DNA from: Opisthorchis felineus | Taxonomy: Eukaryota; Platyhelminthes; Trematoda; Opisthorchiida; Opisthorchiidae | Length of the DNA stretch: 64,000 nt | Reading direction: 5' to 3' | NCBI GenBank assembly: GCA_004794785.1 | Contig: SJOL01001962.1 | Location: 445,613 to 509,612 of the forward strand | Shown here: piece by piece, positions 23,101 through 34,923 of the stretch | Layout: every line of letters starts with the position of its first letter | Numbering within the stretch: the stretch's first letter is position 1 | Notes under the pieces: model-generated | What the model was told of the DNA's origin: nothing | Databases searched by the model: none | What the model saw: only the letters and a program-made list of their open reading frames with translations | Position numbers and translations under genes: made by a program

Positions 23101-26100
23101 ATTGCTAAGTGATCTCAAGAACACATCAATCAGAGAACGTGGTAGCGGACCCAATAACACTGCAACTGACTCGTATTCGCTTGACTGTGAACATCTGGAA
23201 AATTTAAAGTCAAAACATTATACATCACATGGTGCTAAATCTGTATGACAAGATCCGAGCTGAGTTTGGCCAAGGAATTCTAAGATTGTGAAAGTCCTTG
23301 AAAAAAGTTGCCCACATTAACCAAAACATCAGGTTACAACATTTTACTCCTCCAAGCTGTGTTCTGACTGTAAATTTCCATACTAAACAGTAGTTTTTCC
23401 AGACATCGGTTTCGACATACAAGAAAACCCTTAGTCTTCATGAGTCTCTCTCGTGAAGGAACGGAATGGTACCAGTACACTTTCCCTCTCTCTAACCACC
23501 CCAGAAAGGTTAAACATATTCGAATAACCAATGTGGTTGTAGTGTGCATGCGGAAAACGGCCTGTCGCTTACGAATGCTGACTGGTCGATGCAGACAGAA
23601 ATTTGTTACAGCTTTGTTTGATAGATTGCGGGGCTACTGCCTAATGGGATTTTAGAAGAATGGGAAGCTAGTCTCATGAGTATTTTTGACACACTATAAA
23701 TTATCGTCCACAGGAATGAGAACATTAGAAAATGTAGCCTCCGCAACAGGCCATCAAGGAGGAATTACGAAAAATGTGTAGATTTTGAAACAGCCGCTAG
23801 TGATTGCCTTGCTCATCATGGTGAGAGGTTTCACTGTTAACAGGGAGCACTTGTCCTCAGGCAATGAAGTGCCCAGTGGAATACTCTGAATAGTTGGTGT
23901 TTTATTCATCTTCTGGAGTATCTTCATAAACAGAATGGTATAGGCTGATCAGGCGGATCTCTGAACCCAACAATCCATCAGACGTAGATATGATTGTGAA
24001 CTTCCAATTGGATTATGTCCTTCAGTATACACAGTTGGAAGTTGAAAGTTGAAACAGATTACGCACACAAACAGACGGTTAACAAAAGCAAAGATATTTC
24101 TGAGCTCTAACTATATTATCTTTGATGTTTCCGAAACAGTGACTATTCAAAAGGGTTGAAGAACATTTGACAATTACTTAGAATGACATTTTAGATTTGA
24201 TTTTTTCCTGAAGAACACATAAAACTTCAGATTTTGACAGAACCGTCTAGCGGCCGGTGAAATACTGCTTAATGCTCCCTGATAGATGAACTCCAACGTT
24301 TGGCTGAAGTATACACTCAGGCATGTATTCTGTATGTGAAACAATGCTCATTTCATATCATACAGCACAAGACGACTGATTGATCACGCATTGATGCGTG
24401 CAAACGGGGTTCGAAAATGTATCAGGTTGACCCCGTCACCTTGTAGCCTTTTCATTCTTGTCACTCCGCTCAGCACGCTCCTTTTTTCCTGTGGTTGCGA
24501 AGATACACTATTATAGCTTTTGATTGTTCCAGCCAGGTTAGTGTGCCCCCTGTTTCCTCGTTACGTAACTTTGTCCTACCCAAGGTCGTTTCCAAGGCAG
24601 ACACCTAAAAGATGTTTTGAAATCAACTAAAGCAAAGCGTGAAATTCGGGTTAATCCGTCCTCCATGCAAGACTACAGTCAGTTGCTCTGTTAAAGAAAG
24701 TATCTGTTGGACATTAGGTGGAATAATTCAAGTTAACCAATTCGCTAACTTCCTTTACCTTACATGGTTCCTTTTACGACCGCTAATGAGGGAGCATCAA
24801 CCCTAAAACGCTATTTGTTTTCCCTGAGTATGTTGTTTCCTTATCATCATAAAAATTTAAACTCTCAAAAAAGCCCGAAAACTGTAATAGCAGCCGAAAT
24901 ATGTTAAGCTTTTACATGCAAAACAAGAAGCGTCCAGTACAACAAGCCCATTTCAAAGAGAAGACTTTCCAGAATGATTCCGATAGCGTCCCGTGTCAAC
25001 TGCAGCTCGCTCCAATAGTCTCCCCAGAAATAATGTCACTGAAGGGGCAGAAAGACTCTGTTTTACGTTTCATCTTCTTACCACCTTTATCTCAAATTAC
25101 CGTGTACTTCAATAGGTACACAAAATTCCCGTGGAACCACCGAAGCGGATATGGAGTACAAACAGCGCACACCCCCTTCGGAATACTTTAGATCGGATTG
25201 TCGATGGTAAAGAATTAGGTAATTTTTATCCTTGGAATTCGAATTATTCGTGCCCAAAAATAATATAAAACTCGTTGTCAGACCATATGTAACAAGATGT
25301 TTTCCAGGTGGTTAAGGCCTGAATTGCACGCTGGTCAATGAGATCACGGAAAGTTTCAAAGAAGAAATCAATACGTCCTCATATAAGGCTGTGTGAAGGC
25401 TGATTAGTAAATTTTATTGATCATCTTTCGAGTTTTAATGGCAGAAGGGCACTCGAGGGGTGAAATATGAGCTGCAGCGCTTTTGCCTCCTCAAATTAGC
25501 TAACATTTCCTCTTAGCAGAGGCTGCAGCTTAAAATATCACACAGCGACCACTGTAGTTCTCTTCTTGTTCTCTCCATAGATCAGGCTGATATCATATAA
25601 GTTCATCTGGACTGTCCATATCCAACCACTTATCACAGGTTGTCATGTGCTACATTGTTCGTTCCATTTTCGTAAATATGGTTCAGGTGGAGTCTCAGTG
25701 GTTTTCTCGACCTCGTGATCTACAGAGTTCAGTAAATGTGAACACAGTTGGACTAAATTCTTCAAATGTGATGCAGTGGTCACCTGTTCGGTTGCTGAAT
25801 TCAACGGTCACCCTGTTCTCATTCCTGTTCGCAACTTTTGAAGATTACACTGAATTTCCCGGGGAACCGTATTTGATCGGATCAGTTTCTATGCTGTTTC
25901 CGTTTACTCTGTTCCACGTGTTAGTAGGACGATGGTTGTCATTTTTAAAACTTCGACATATTTAGTTTGCTGACTCATCGGTTGATCAAGTGAGGTATCC
26001 GCAAGTCTTTTCAGGGAGTAATGTTTCATTGAGAATCGTCACATGCCACATTTGACCTTTAGCGACCCGGTCAGGATCATTCATGTTGCGATATGAATGT

Positions 26101-26496
26101 GGGATTTTGAGATTGAGCGCGCTTTCTTCATGTTGCCGCTGACCATTCATATCAGACCAAGAAGATCCTGGCTTACCCAATGAGAGAAGGTTCATCAGGA
26201 TTTGATGCCCTACAGAACACTTTGGTCATGTAACGAACTCCAAGTGGCCGTCCACTAAATACGTATCTAATCATGAGGGGTCGATTATCTCCAGTATTAT
26301 ATGAGTCGCCCACTTCAAACCACAGGCAACGTGCGTTCGCGAACAACCGGAGTTGTTCCACTAGCATCGGATCAATCTATTCCTGAATGCGCCAAGGATC
26401 TCTGTAGATCGATTTTCCTGTATTCTATAGGACAATAACGCAGGTTGAGACACGAGGACAAGTCAAAACACAGCGATGTGGAATCGATGTTATAAT
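23101..26496. other. No gene recognised
   Basis: Two plus-strand frames (24901-25191, 96 codons; 25645-25965, 106 codons) are the longest. Neither has a recognised motif or clean splice borders. Minus-strand frames at 25986-26367 lie downstream of the hammerhead-like motif and could be part of a Penelope-like relic, but I cannot match them to RT or nuclease motifs. Confidence 0.45.
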
Positions 26497-26535
26497 CCGA
26501 CGTTTCGGTTACCGTGGGCAACCTTTTTCAAAGGC
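26497..26535 (-). ncRNA. Degenerate hammerhead-ribozyme-like motif of Penelope type
   Basis: On the minus strand the sequence reads TTGAAAA, then a hairpin GGTTGCC-CAC-GGTAACC (seven pairs, one G-T wobble), then CGAAACGTC. This is the order of a hammerhead core: CUGANGA, stem II, GAAA, a very short stem III and the GUC cleavage triplet. The first core segment differs from consensus (TTGAAAA for CTGANGA), so activity is doubtful. Penelope-like elements are known to carry minimal hammerheads in their terminal repeats, and the window contains such an element at 21.6-23.1 kb on the other strand. This is probably the end of a second, otherwise unrecognised copy. Confidence 0.6.
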
Positions 26536-29160
26536 TATTACATATCAGTTGGTGCTATGAACTGCAACCGACCCGCTGAATATAAATGCATCTGAATGCA
26601 TATGAATGCATGCAGCAGTCGAGTGGACAGATCGGGTTTGGCAGTCACACACATGTGTGCGCTCTTCGTGTTTTGTGTGGGGTAGTATACTGTAACGTAC
26701 TGTTAAATTTTTCATTGCCGTCAGAGTCAGGACGCTTAGTTGTGCAAAAAAAAGGGTGGAACTATCAAGCTGACCTCATCAAAGATGCAGTAACGGCATA
26801 TTTTGCATGCTTTCTAATGAAAAGTGTACATACACTTAGTTCAGTTAATAGCGCACAATATCGAGCTGTCGACGTTCTGTTCGCTGAGGTTTGCAACTGA
26901 ACTGCAAACGTTCCGTCGTCATTCGGGCAGAAGTCACCAGTGTGTGGTTGGGTGTTTTGGTTCTACTATTATGAACGAAGCTTGCTACCTTCCGAGCATT
27001 GTAGGTGGTGTAACGGGAAAATTGTTTGGCCAAAATGAGCCATCGTAGACAGCTGAGCTGAAGCACTGTCAAACACTAGTTTCTTAGAGCTCAAGAATGA
27101 CAACGTGGGATTATTCAGAAGATAGAGAGGTCACTCATATTTTTTTGACCGAGAAAAAATTGCTCAAGGAGTCAAGGGACGAACGGGAATAAGATGAACT
27201 CATCGTAGTTGTAAATAAATCCCTGACTAAATGTCGCTGTGTCGCGTTACAGCAGTCACTGCTGGTTGTTACATATGAGGCGAAAGATGAAACACGTTTT
27301 TCACAAGAATTAAGGCCATGGATATATGAAACCGGTCATCACGCACATCACCCAGAACTCATAAAGAAACAAAAGTTTCACCTGAGTATTATCTGCGACT
27401 CAAGTCTATAACATTTCAAGATTTCAGCATTTTGTCTCACAGTGATCTGCTTCAGTGTTCAAGTACGAATTACAGTGGTTAGAAATAAGTGATGAGAAAA
27501 AGCTCGAGTTTGGTACTTTCTGGCTTTGGTGTTGATTACGCAGGACTTACCAATACAGGATGAGTACTGTTCAAACGCGAGTGAGGCAGACGCAAATGTG
27601 GTCGAGTCTCATTTGAATCTCACGATAACACAGTCAAAAATTTCAACTGTTAGTTTAACTCCTGAACGATATAACTTTTGCCAGGGATAGCATTTTAATT
27701 TGGGTGACCCTAGTATACTGATTCATTATTATGGGTATTCGCTGGCAACTTTGCCAGTCCGAAAGAGGCTCATGGTGTGATGGCTCCGTAAAATTATGGG
27801 TGAAATTTCGGCAACAAGGAGCGACACTAGAAAGTTGCAAAGAGACACTGGTATCTGAACCTTCACAGACAGTCTTCCTCATTTCATTCCGGGACTCCAA
27901 TAGGGACTCAGCAGGACAGTGCATGGATTCGTGCAGCTCATCTCTGCAAGCTATTCAGCACATCGTAAGATCAACAGCGAGAATTGGTCCCCCTAACAGC
28001 CTGGAGACAAATCTGATCAAACTCATTCAGAATCTGCAAAAACTGTATTTATACCAATCGTTGTATCTGTTGTAGGAATGGCTAAATTTAGGCGCGTAAA
28101 CCAAAAGGAACAGGTAAACGTAAAAGTAATAAAGGCTTGTAGATTGAGTGATTCTTTTTATCATCCAGTGAGGGTGGCTTGAAAAGCGCTTCATACCATT
28201 CTTATGCCAAATTTTAAGAACACTCTGGTCTGAAATCATAACCGAAAAACTACCTGAAGTAGAATGAGTCGAATCATGCGCATAGAAAATATAGTCAGTT
28301 TGTGATAGCATAAATGAAAAAAATGAAGGAAGATAGCACTTTCCTAGTGGTAGTGGAGGTCAGTTATCCAAACTCTAATCACAAAAACATCATGCCGGGG
28401 AGAAAACAGTCCGCCTTGATTTGACAATTTATCAGAATCTGCTTACTCACATAAATCAGAAGTGAATGGGGAACTTGGAAATGAAAAATAAACAAAACAT
28501 CCCAAGGATCAAGGTTGGTCTTTTCGTAATGAAATCAGTCGCTGATATTTTATTTCTTCCCACGTCAGAACATAAATACGGTACACCGGAGGCCATAAAA
28601 ACACCAACCGTTGTGATTCAAGTACAACTACCGGTTGAAATCGTTATTCACATTGTTTAGGTTGTGAAACAGAGGACCATTCTTCGTGCGCTGGATTTAA
28701 AGCTCTGTTGGCAAGCTAAAAGAAGACAAATATTTAGACTTTTTGTTTGCGCTTTATTGTTTATCATCAGTGAAGAAAGTGAACTAGGGAGTAATTTTTC
28801 GGACAAAAGAAATGGGCAAAGTTTTAATCCTACATAAATCCTACAAACATCTGGTAGGTTTTGTCGGCACAACTCGCCTTTTTTTGTTCGTATTAAACCC
28901 AAGAAGGACCGGGGTGATTATTTCCTGGGTCCCAGTCTCTCAAAGTGGCTCCTCAGAAACTTAATTTTACTAATTGTAACAAATTAATTTCTTCGCTTTT
29001 GAGTTTATTTCCAATTCACGTATTAGATCCCTCACACGAGATTTACATTTTGCATGGAATCTTATCCAGTATCCTCACTTAGAGATACTTAAGCAACTTT
29101 TCCATATTTCAAATATACTGTCAGGTGTTCCCTGTTTGTGGGTAAACCAGTTTACTAAAG
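26536..29160. other. No gene recognised
   Basis: Minus-strand fragments with acceptor- or donor-like borders occur (for example 27550-27620 and 28205-28262), but each has only one good splice site. No known protein motif was seen. Around 26.59-26.70 kb the sequence alternates TGCATG and CACA runs. Confidence 0.45.
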
Positions 29161-29183
29161 CTAGACGTTTCGAAATTTCTCAG
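29161..29183 (-). ncRNA. Possible second hammerhead-like remnant
   Basis: Minus-strand CTGAGAA directly followed by ATTTCGAAACGTC resembles the hammerhead core segments CTGANGA and CGAAACGTC, but with almost no stem II between them. It may be a strongly eroded Penelope-type terminus, or coincidence. The call rests on one short motif. Confidence 0.25.
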
Positions 29184-29452
29184 TCACCTACCTCACGGAG
29201 CAACAGATTCAGATTACTTCCTTGGAATATAAAAAACAGAGTGGAATAGCGGAATGTTCATCAAAATCCTAAACGTGGCCTGCCTTGGGACGCGTAAGTT
29301 TCACTGTGTTCTTCTGAATCAGTAACACATCGTTTTACCAAAGTGTTCTAAAAGTACAGATCAGAACATTTGTATTATGAAACCTACCCTCAGTCTCCTT
29401 TGACCTGCTAAATCAAAACCCCAAGAAAGTTGTCCAAATTTGGGTTACTGAC

Positions 29453-29552
29453 CTTTTTCTAACTTTGGCTCGTTTTTCGAAACTGGAATAACAGCATCTT
29501 CAAACAAACATCTACGACGGAGTCGGTCTTCCCACGCTCTTGCAAACCGCTC
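29453..29552 (-). CDS. Candidate internal exon, unidentified gene
   Basis: The acceptor CAAACGATTTGTTTCCAG and donor AAAAAG then GTCAGT bracket 100 bases, entering in phase 0 and leaving in phase 1. The 33 codons are strongly charged: ERFARAWEDRLRRRCLFEDA, then VIPVSKNEPKLEK. The exit phase fits the entry of the candidate at 13979-14116 on the same strand. Joining them would need a 15.3-kb intron, which is possible in trematodes but unsupported. No family is recognised. Confidence 0.4.
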
Positions 29553-30590
29553 CTGGAAACAAATCGTTTGACATTTACAGCGCACATTTTGATGTGCTCT
29601 TCTTCTTAGTACGATCACTATGGAGATCAGCACAGCCAATGAAGAATTGCAAATGGAAACAAGTCTCTTATATGCCACATGTCAAATGTATAAGGTCAAA
29701 AGAGGAAAAACCCTCGGAGCTTAGGTGCATGTTCATCGATTGTTACTGACACCCAGATACAGTTGGTTCACTCCTTTTGGTTACCATGCTGGAGGTTCTG
29801 ATACGTTTAGAACTGATCTTTGTTTATGAAGCTATAGTCCGATGAAAGCTCAAAAGGGGAATTTCTACGCTTTTCAATCAGCACAAAACCTTAGAGGTGA
29901 ACAACCGGCAACACTCAACATCCATTCCAGCCAAAACGACTGGCGCCCAATGTTCACTGAGTTGAGCTGAGAGAATATTCTTCCTACGCGGTGCAAAAAA
30001 CGTGAGTCGCCTAGGAAACGATGTCAGATTGTGCATACTAGAACACACTTTAATTATTAGCACAGAATACTCGCAGATTTGCCGCCGAGCAAAATCTATC
30101 CCAATTCAACAGTCATTTCTTTATATGTTCCAGGTGAGAATTTCGAACAATCATAATATTTATTCAGCCAAACTATCCTATGATAACTGAAACGAGACAT
30201 CGTCATGCCCGTCGGCGCGATCCCTTTGGTAAAGAACATGTTGTTTCGTTTGCGACAGAGAGCGCTCGAATCATCAGCACTAGTCTTAATAGTGTTTAAT
30301 TAGAACACATATATTTAGGCAACAAGTGGCCTCTCTACTGGTACCCAGATGTCGACTAGAGCAACTAGTCCATGTATCATAATGCAATAACGCACCCACG
30401 CACGCTTATGGTTGCAGTGCTCCTGGAAATTTACTTTGGGCCACGCGCCCAAGCAGGTCGGACGCACATGAGCGTGTGTCCGTGCCGTTGCTGTGGCAGT
30501 TCGTGTACATGTCATTTAGCATTCGATCGCCTTCACATAGGAGGTGGAAGATGTGGAGCAATTTGTTCGGTTGGGCTAAAATCAGCTGAC
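29553..30590. other. No feature recognised
   Basis: Frames are at most 70 codons with no motifs. From about 30.36 kb the DNA becomes richer in GC and in CACG/GTGC alternations. Confidence 0.5.
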
Positions 30591-30673
30591 CTGGTGAACA
30601 CAGCCGGCGCATGTGCATTCAACTGGTCAGCTTGATTTAACGGTCGCACACGCACGTAAGTGCGTGCGGTGTC
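30591..30673 (-). CDS. Low-confidence exon candidate with a kinesin-like VRVRPL string
   Basis: A strong acceptor (GAACTGCTTTCTCTCAG) and donor (CACCAG then GTCAGC) bracket 83 bases, phase 0 to phase 2. The frame reads DTARTYVRVRPLNQADQLNA then HAPAVFT. VRVRPLN is typical of the first strand of kinesin motor domains. However, here it is encoded by a short CG/CA-alternating palindrome (CACGCAC-GTAA-GTGCGTG on the plus strand), so the resemblance may be compositional. No P-loop exon was found nearby. Confidence 0.2.
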
Positions 30674-31785
30674 CTGAGAGAAAGCAGTTCTAGTTAGCTG
30701 CAGATTGTATAACAAGTCCGAAGGCAAAAGCCAGAACGCATGGCAACCTACCCGTTCGCATTTTAGTTCACCAAACACATCTGCTACATGTAAAATGGAC
30801 CGGTCATAATTGGCATTCTGCGCTTTCGGTGAATTAGTGCTTATCCGGAGCAGCTGTTTCATTATCCTGTTCAAACCATTTGGGATAGAGTAGGGAGCAT
30901 AGTAAACAAAACACCTACTTAGCTTTTCTTTTCACACGTCACACTAATTTACACCTATCACCTAAGAGTACATTAGGCTTTGCGCGACAAAAATGTTGTC
31001 TACCCTGCCTCAGTTTACAAAATGGTGCATAAATTTCTCCACTAGTGAGAGAGAGCCAAAGCTTTGGTGAATTGGGTTTGAGTTCGTTAGAAAGGTGTGA
31101 GCAGGCAGTAAAATTGAGTTTATTTTCCAAAAAAAGATTGTAAGGTTGAAAAATGTTGAGTCGGTAAATTAACTTTCTTGCTAATATTCGAGCAAATAAA
31201 CAAAAGAATTGTCACTGCGGATGCAGTGGCCTCAACCTAGGATGAGGCTTCGGTAGAGCTTTAATTTATGTTTTCTACCTCAGTTAGAACGACGGTTTAT
31301 ACGTATACTTCGTTAAGTATTTTGTAGACATTTTAAAAACTTCACAAAGCTTTTTAAAAATGTTCGAGTAAAAAGTGTTTGGAGATGAGCAATCATGCAC
31401 GCACAGGTTATCATCCGTTTGAGCATTCAAGCAATCTCAGAAGACAGGAAAATCCACTGGCATGTAATGTCTTAAACTGTGTTAGCTCCAAGCGTTCAAA
31501 TTATAAAGATGAATTACGTGCTATGCATGGAAACCTTAGAGTTTATCTCCGAGAGGAGAATGCTTTCTAAGTGCTTTTGTACCATGACATGTGCTTCCCG
31601 TTGCAATCTTCAAGGATCACACAGAAAACACCCTGCTGTTTCTAGAGTGACCTCACACCATCCAAAAGTAAGCATTTCAAAGCCAACCACTCAATTTAAC
31701 GCTTTAGATTTATCTGTCTTCAACTATATCGTACTGTCGATTTCATGAAGATGGCCTCTGATTCGTGTACTGGCTCGTATACTAA
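30674..31785. other. No gene recognised; one weak exon-like segment
   Basis: On the minus strand an acceptor TTGGCTCTCTCTCACTAG is followed by about 80 open bases to a GTGATA donor near 30.96-31.04 kb. The phase does not fit the neighbouring candidates, so I leave it uncalled. Confidence 0.45.
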
Positions 31786-32085
31786 GCTCGAGATGACTGA
31801 GTAGTTAAAGCGCAAACTTACTGGCATGCAGGTCCATGGTTCGAACCCAACCTCAGCATCCCGACTGCCGCTGCTGCCTAGGCTTGGGCAACCCGACAAT
31901 ATATCAGCCCTCGTGCTTCCTTCGGGTGGCATGGCAGCTATGTACCGAAAGGGCTTTACAGTCAAACGATTATTGCTCTGTTATTATGGGCACAGGTCGG
32001 TTCTGCAGGCCTTTCGGGTTCGGTGCGACTTGGCTCACAGTTTAAGTACAGGGCAGCCGCACAGCCAGCGAGTGGTAATAGGTTG
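31786..32085 (+). mobile_element. tRNA-derived SINE-like element
   Basis: The first 70 bases resemble a Leu/Ser-type tRNA. The D-arm (box A) region reads GATGACTGAGTAGTTAAAGC, and a perfect box B reads GGTTCGAACCC (about 31838-31848). A GC-rich body follows (CCGACTGCCGCTGCTGCC, CCTTCGGGTGGCATGGCAGC, GTGCGACTTGGCTCAC). This arrangement is that of a Pol III-transcribed SINE mobilised by a partner LINE. The antisense translation gives AEVGFEPWTC, a string I recall from spurious predicted proteins in fluke genomes, which fits a high-copy repeat. The 3' limit is a guess. No poly(A) or target-site duplication was identified. Confidence 0.7.
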
Positions 32086-34787
32086 ATGGTTAATGTGAAA
32101 CAACGTACGGTATACCATGTATTTCCAGTTCTCATTAGTTAGAACTATTTTTTCTTACAATGTCGAAACGCACCTTCCGCTCGTACTCATATTTTTTGCG
32201 GTCCTCATTCGAATCTAACCTGTTAGCATAGCGATTGTTTACACGTCAGACGACAGGAATAAACGCATGGTCGTCATACTGATCGATTATCTCGGATGCA
32301 GAGAAGTAAGCGGGAAAAGTGTTGACCAGGGAAGTTCTGCGACGTGGGTGACGATTATCAGTTGGTTGCACCTCTTAAAGTTAGGTATGAAGTATTTTGC
32401 TATCCATCGTGGATGCTCACCGATGGAGGTGATCAGTATACTGGCGTGGATAATAGCGTGAAGCTACAGCACACTCTAACCGTCTGTTTACTGCGAGGTT
32501 CATCTTATTTGCTAATCGTCGTCCTGCATACGATATGTTTCAAGCTTAACTACAAATAAATCATCCATTCAAAACATACAAGAGACCTATAGTTATTCAC
32601 TCAACAGTCCACATGAATTTTTGAGTCCAATCTGTCATTCCACGTCATCTAAGTACAGATACCTTGTGTTTCTTTACGAATATGAAGTCCAGCTATTCAT
32701 GAGAACTTATTCGTTTTCATTTGTGTTTGTCACTGGAGCTGTTCCCAGCTCGATGTGCACTGGAACAGAATGTCTGATTCTTAAAAACAAATCAACATTC
32801 TGCCTTAATATTTTCTCGATATACGGGCGTAAAAATGTAAACATTATGATCCTCGGATAGAAGTAGAGCGTTCCAAATATAGGTCTAATTAAGCGTTTTT
32901 ATTCTACAGGTTCCCGTATGTGCCCTGATATGAGCAATACTGTTAGCATGTAGCCGCGAGAACGTAGACAAAAAAGTGACTGGAAACAGAAAGCCACTTT
33001 CGCGCAAGCCCATAGTTGCGGTAGCCCAGATCAAAATAGCGAAAATGCGGTGCTTCAAACGATAGATGAAGGTGACTCTGCTGGACTATTGCTGGAAACT
33101 CAGTGACCCCTTTCCAAAGACCTAATGTGGTTCCGGATTTTGACAACGTGAGTTGGAATGCAATCTGGGGCTTAATTCTTTAAGATCACAAAAACTGATG
33201 ACGAACTGAAGATACCCTCTACAAGGATCTGGCTTTTGGGGTTCCACTCTATCAGGTCGTACTTTGAAACTGACAGTCAGTTAGGACTGCAGTTCTGACT
33301 TTTCGAATGTAAACAACCAGCCTGATCAAGTCACTTAGTAGTCGTAAGAATAAAGGTATTTGCAAAACAGATGTTCATTTAAAAAGTTTCAAAGAACAAA
33401 AGGGTTTAAGCCGAACGTTCTTTGCCTTTATTGGGAGGTAAGTGCGGAGAAATCGGTCACTTATACATTATGCAGACGGTTCGAGAAAATCGGCAGCTGA
33501 TGTTTACAATGCGTGAGACCCCTTTCCAGCGCCTATAATGCTCCAGCGTAAACATTTTGTGTGCCGTTCCAGTTGGCTATATTCTCGTCTGCATTTGTGA
33601 ACGGAAGTAAGTTTGGAGAATGTGATCAATGTATGCTGCTAATTCGAGGTCCGTTTCGGCTTGTCGGATGAACAAGTTTTACATCGACATCCTGGTTAGT
33701 GGCAGTCGAACCAGAATGTGGGGTGCAAAGAACAGCTTTCTGCCATTGGTTCCAACTTATACGCTCCCGTTATTAATCTGACAAGCTCCGCCGTAAATTG
33801 GCCGATCCAAATCCAGTGTTTCTGTAGCAGAAAATCCCCAAGTATTCACTGTTACAGGTTAAGAAGTAACCGCCGTACCTGGAAATTTGTTTTTAAGCAA
33901 ATTTACAGATGACAGTATTCTGAGACTGACGGTGCCATACAAGTGAAAATACCTGATCAAAGTAGTAGGGTAGCCCATGGTAAGAAGAAAACACACAGGT
34001 TAAAACAAATAGCTAAATTTCGGTAGTCTCGAAGTTGCTCCGCTGATATCCGCGGCCTCAAACCCACATCCCTCAGATATTAGTTGGAAGTAGTGAGTGA
34101 ATGATTAATGCCTATTGGCCAGTATTGATACTACGCATGTCTTCGCTCCGTCACACGACTAAAAAAAAACCTTACATTCAGATTACATCGATCCTGTCAA
34201 CGATCCTACAGCCAATTTATACAAGAATAAATAAAATGCGGCAGAAGTGAATGATGGATTGAAATCAGCGAGAAAACCAGCCTCTGAATAGCCACAGAGT
34301 TAAAGATGTCACATACTGTTAGCCAAACCGAACAAGCGAAAAAGGAAGAGCAATTCGGATAATACCAAACTGATATTTTTAATTCAACTGGTACCGAAAA
34401 TTTCGGAAACCTTCTCCCAGTATCTACGTGAAAATAGGCAATTAACGAAGAGCCATCTCATAGATGCTCCGATTTCACAAGTTCTGTGGTATATAACCGG
34501 ACCCGGCTTCTTGTGCAGTAGGCCACCTCTCCAATTTCATGGTTGACAATTCATTCATGAAGTAGTGTAAAACCATCCAGAAGTGAAGATACTATGAATT
34601 TATCCGTCTCTAAACCTGATATTACACTTCATTAGGCCTGTTGTGTGTGATGCTACCAATTTAGGGTTTACAACCTGAGCTGCCACCCCCCAATTCTGCA
34701 AGGACGATGTCTGTACAACAGATTTTAAAGGTTAGGAAAGTTAGAATTAAAATCGTGAACAACAATGAAAATACGGTCAATACTAAC
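32086..34787. other. No gene recognised
   Basis: Short open frames only, the longest about 79 codons, with no retroelement motifs, tandem repeats or tRNA-like sequence. Confidence 0.5.
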
Positions 34788-34923
34788 CGAACTCTATTGC
34801 GAATTCTTTAGGGGCATTGGCTTTCTCTTGCGTGACCGAATCACCAAGAGGGTTGGGAGCAGCACATGTCCCGGAACTGGAAGCGCTCAAGCCCGTTGGT
34901 ACACGGTTCAGTACCGTAGATCG
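34788..34923 (-). CDS. Candidate internal exon, unidentified gene
   Basis: A textbook acceptor (CACTCTATTTCTTCTTCAG) and a donor (TTCG then GTTAGT) bracket 136 bases. Only one frame is open throughout, entering in phase 0 and leaving in phase 1. It reads RSTVLNRVPTGLSASSSGTC, AAPNPLGDSVTQEK and ANAPKEFAIEF: a Ser/Ala/Pro-rich, probably disordered segment. The exit phase fits the entry of the exon candidate at 13979-14116, but the candidate at 29453 enters in phase 0. At least one more exon would therefore be needed if all belong to one gene. Confidence 0.4.
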
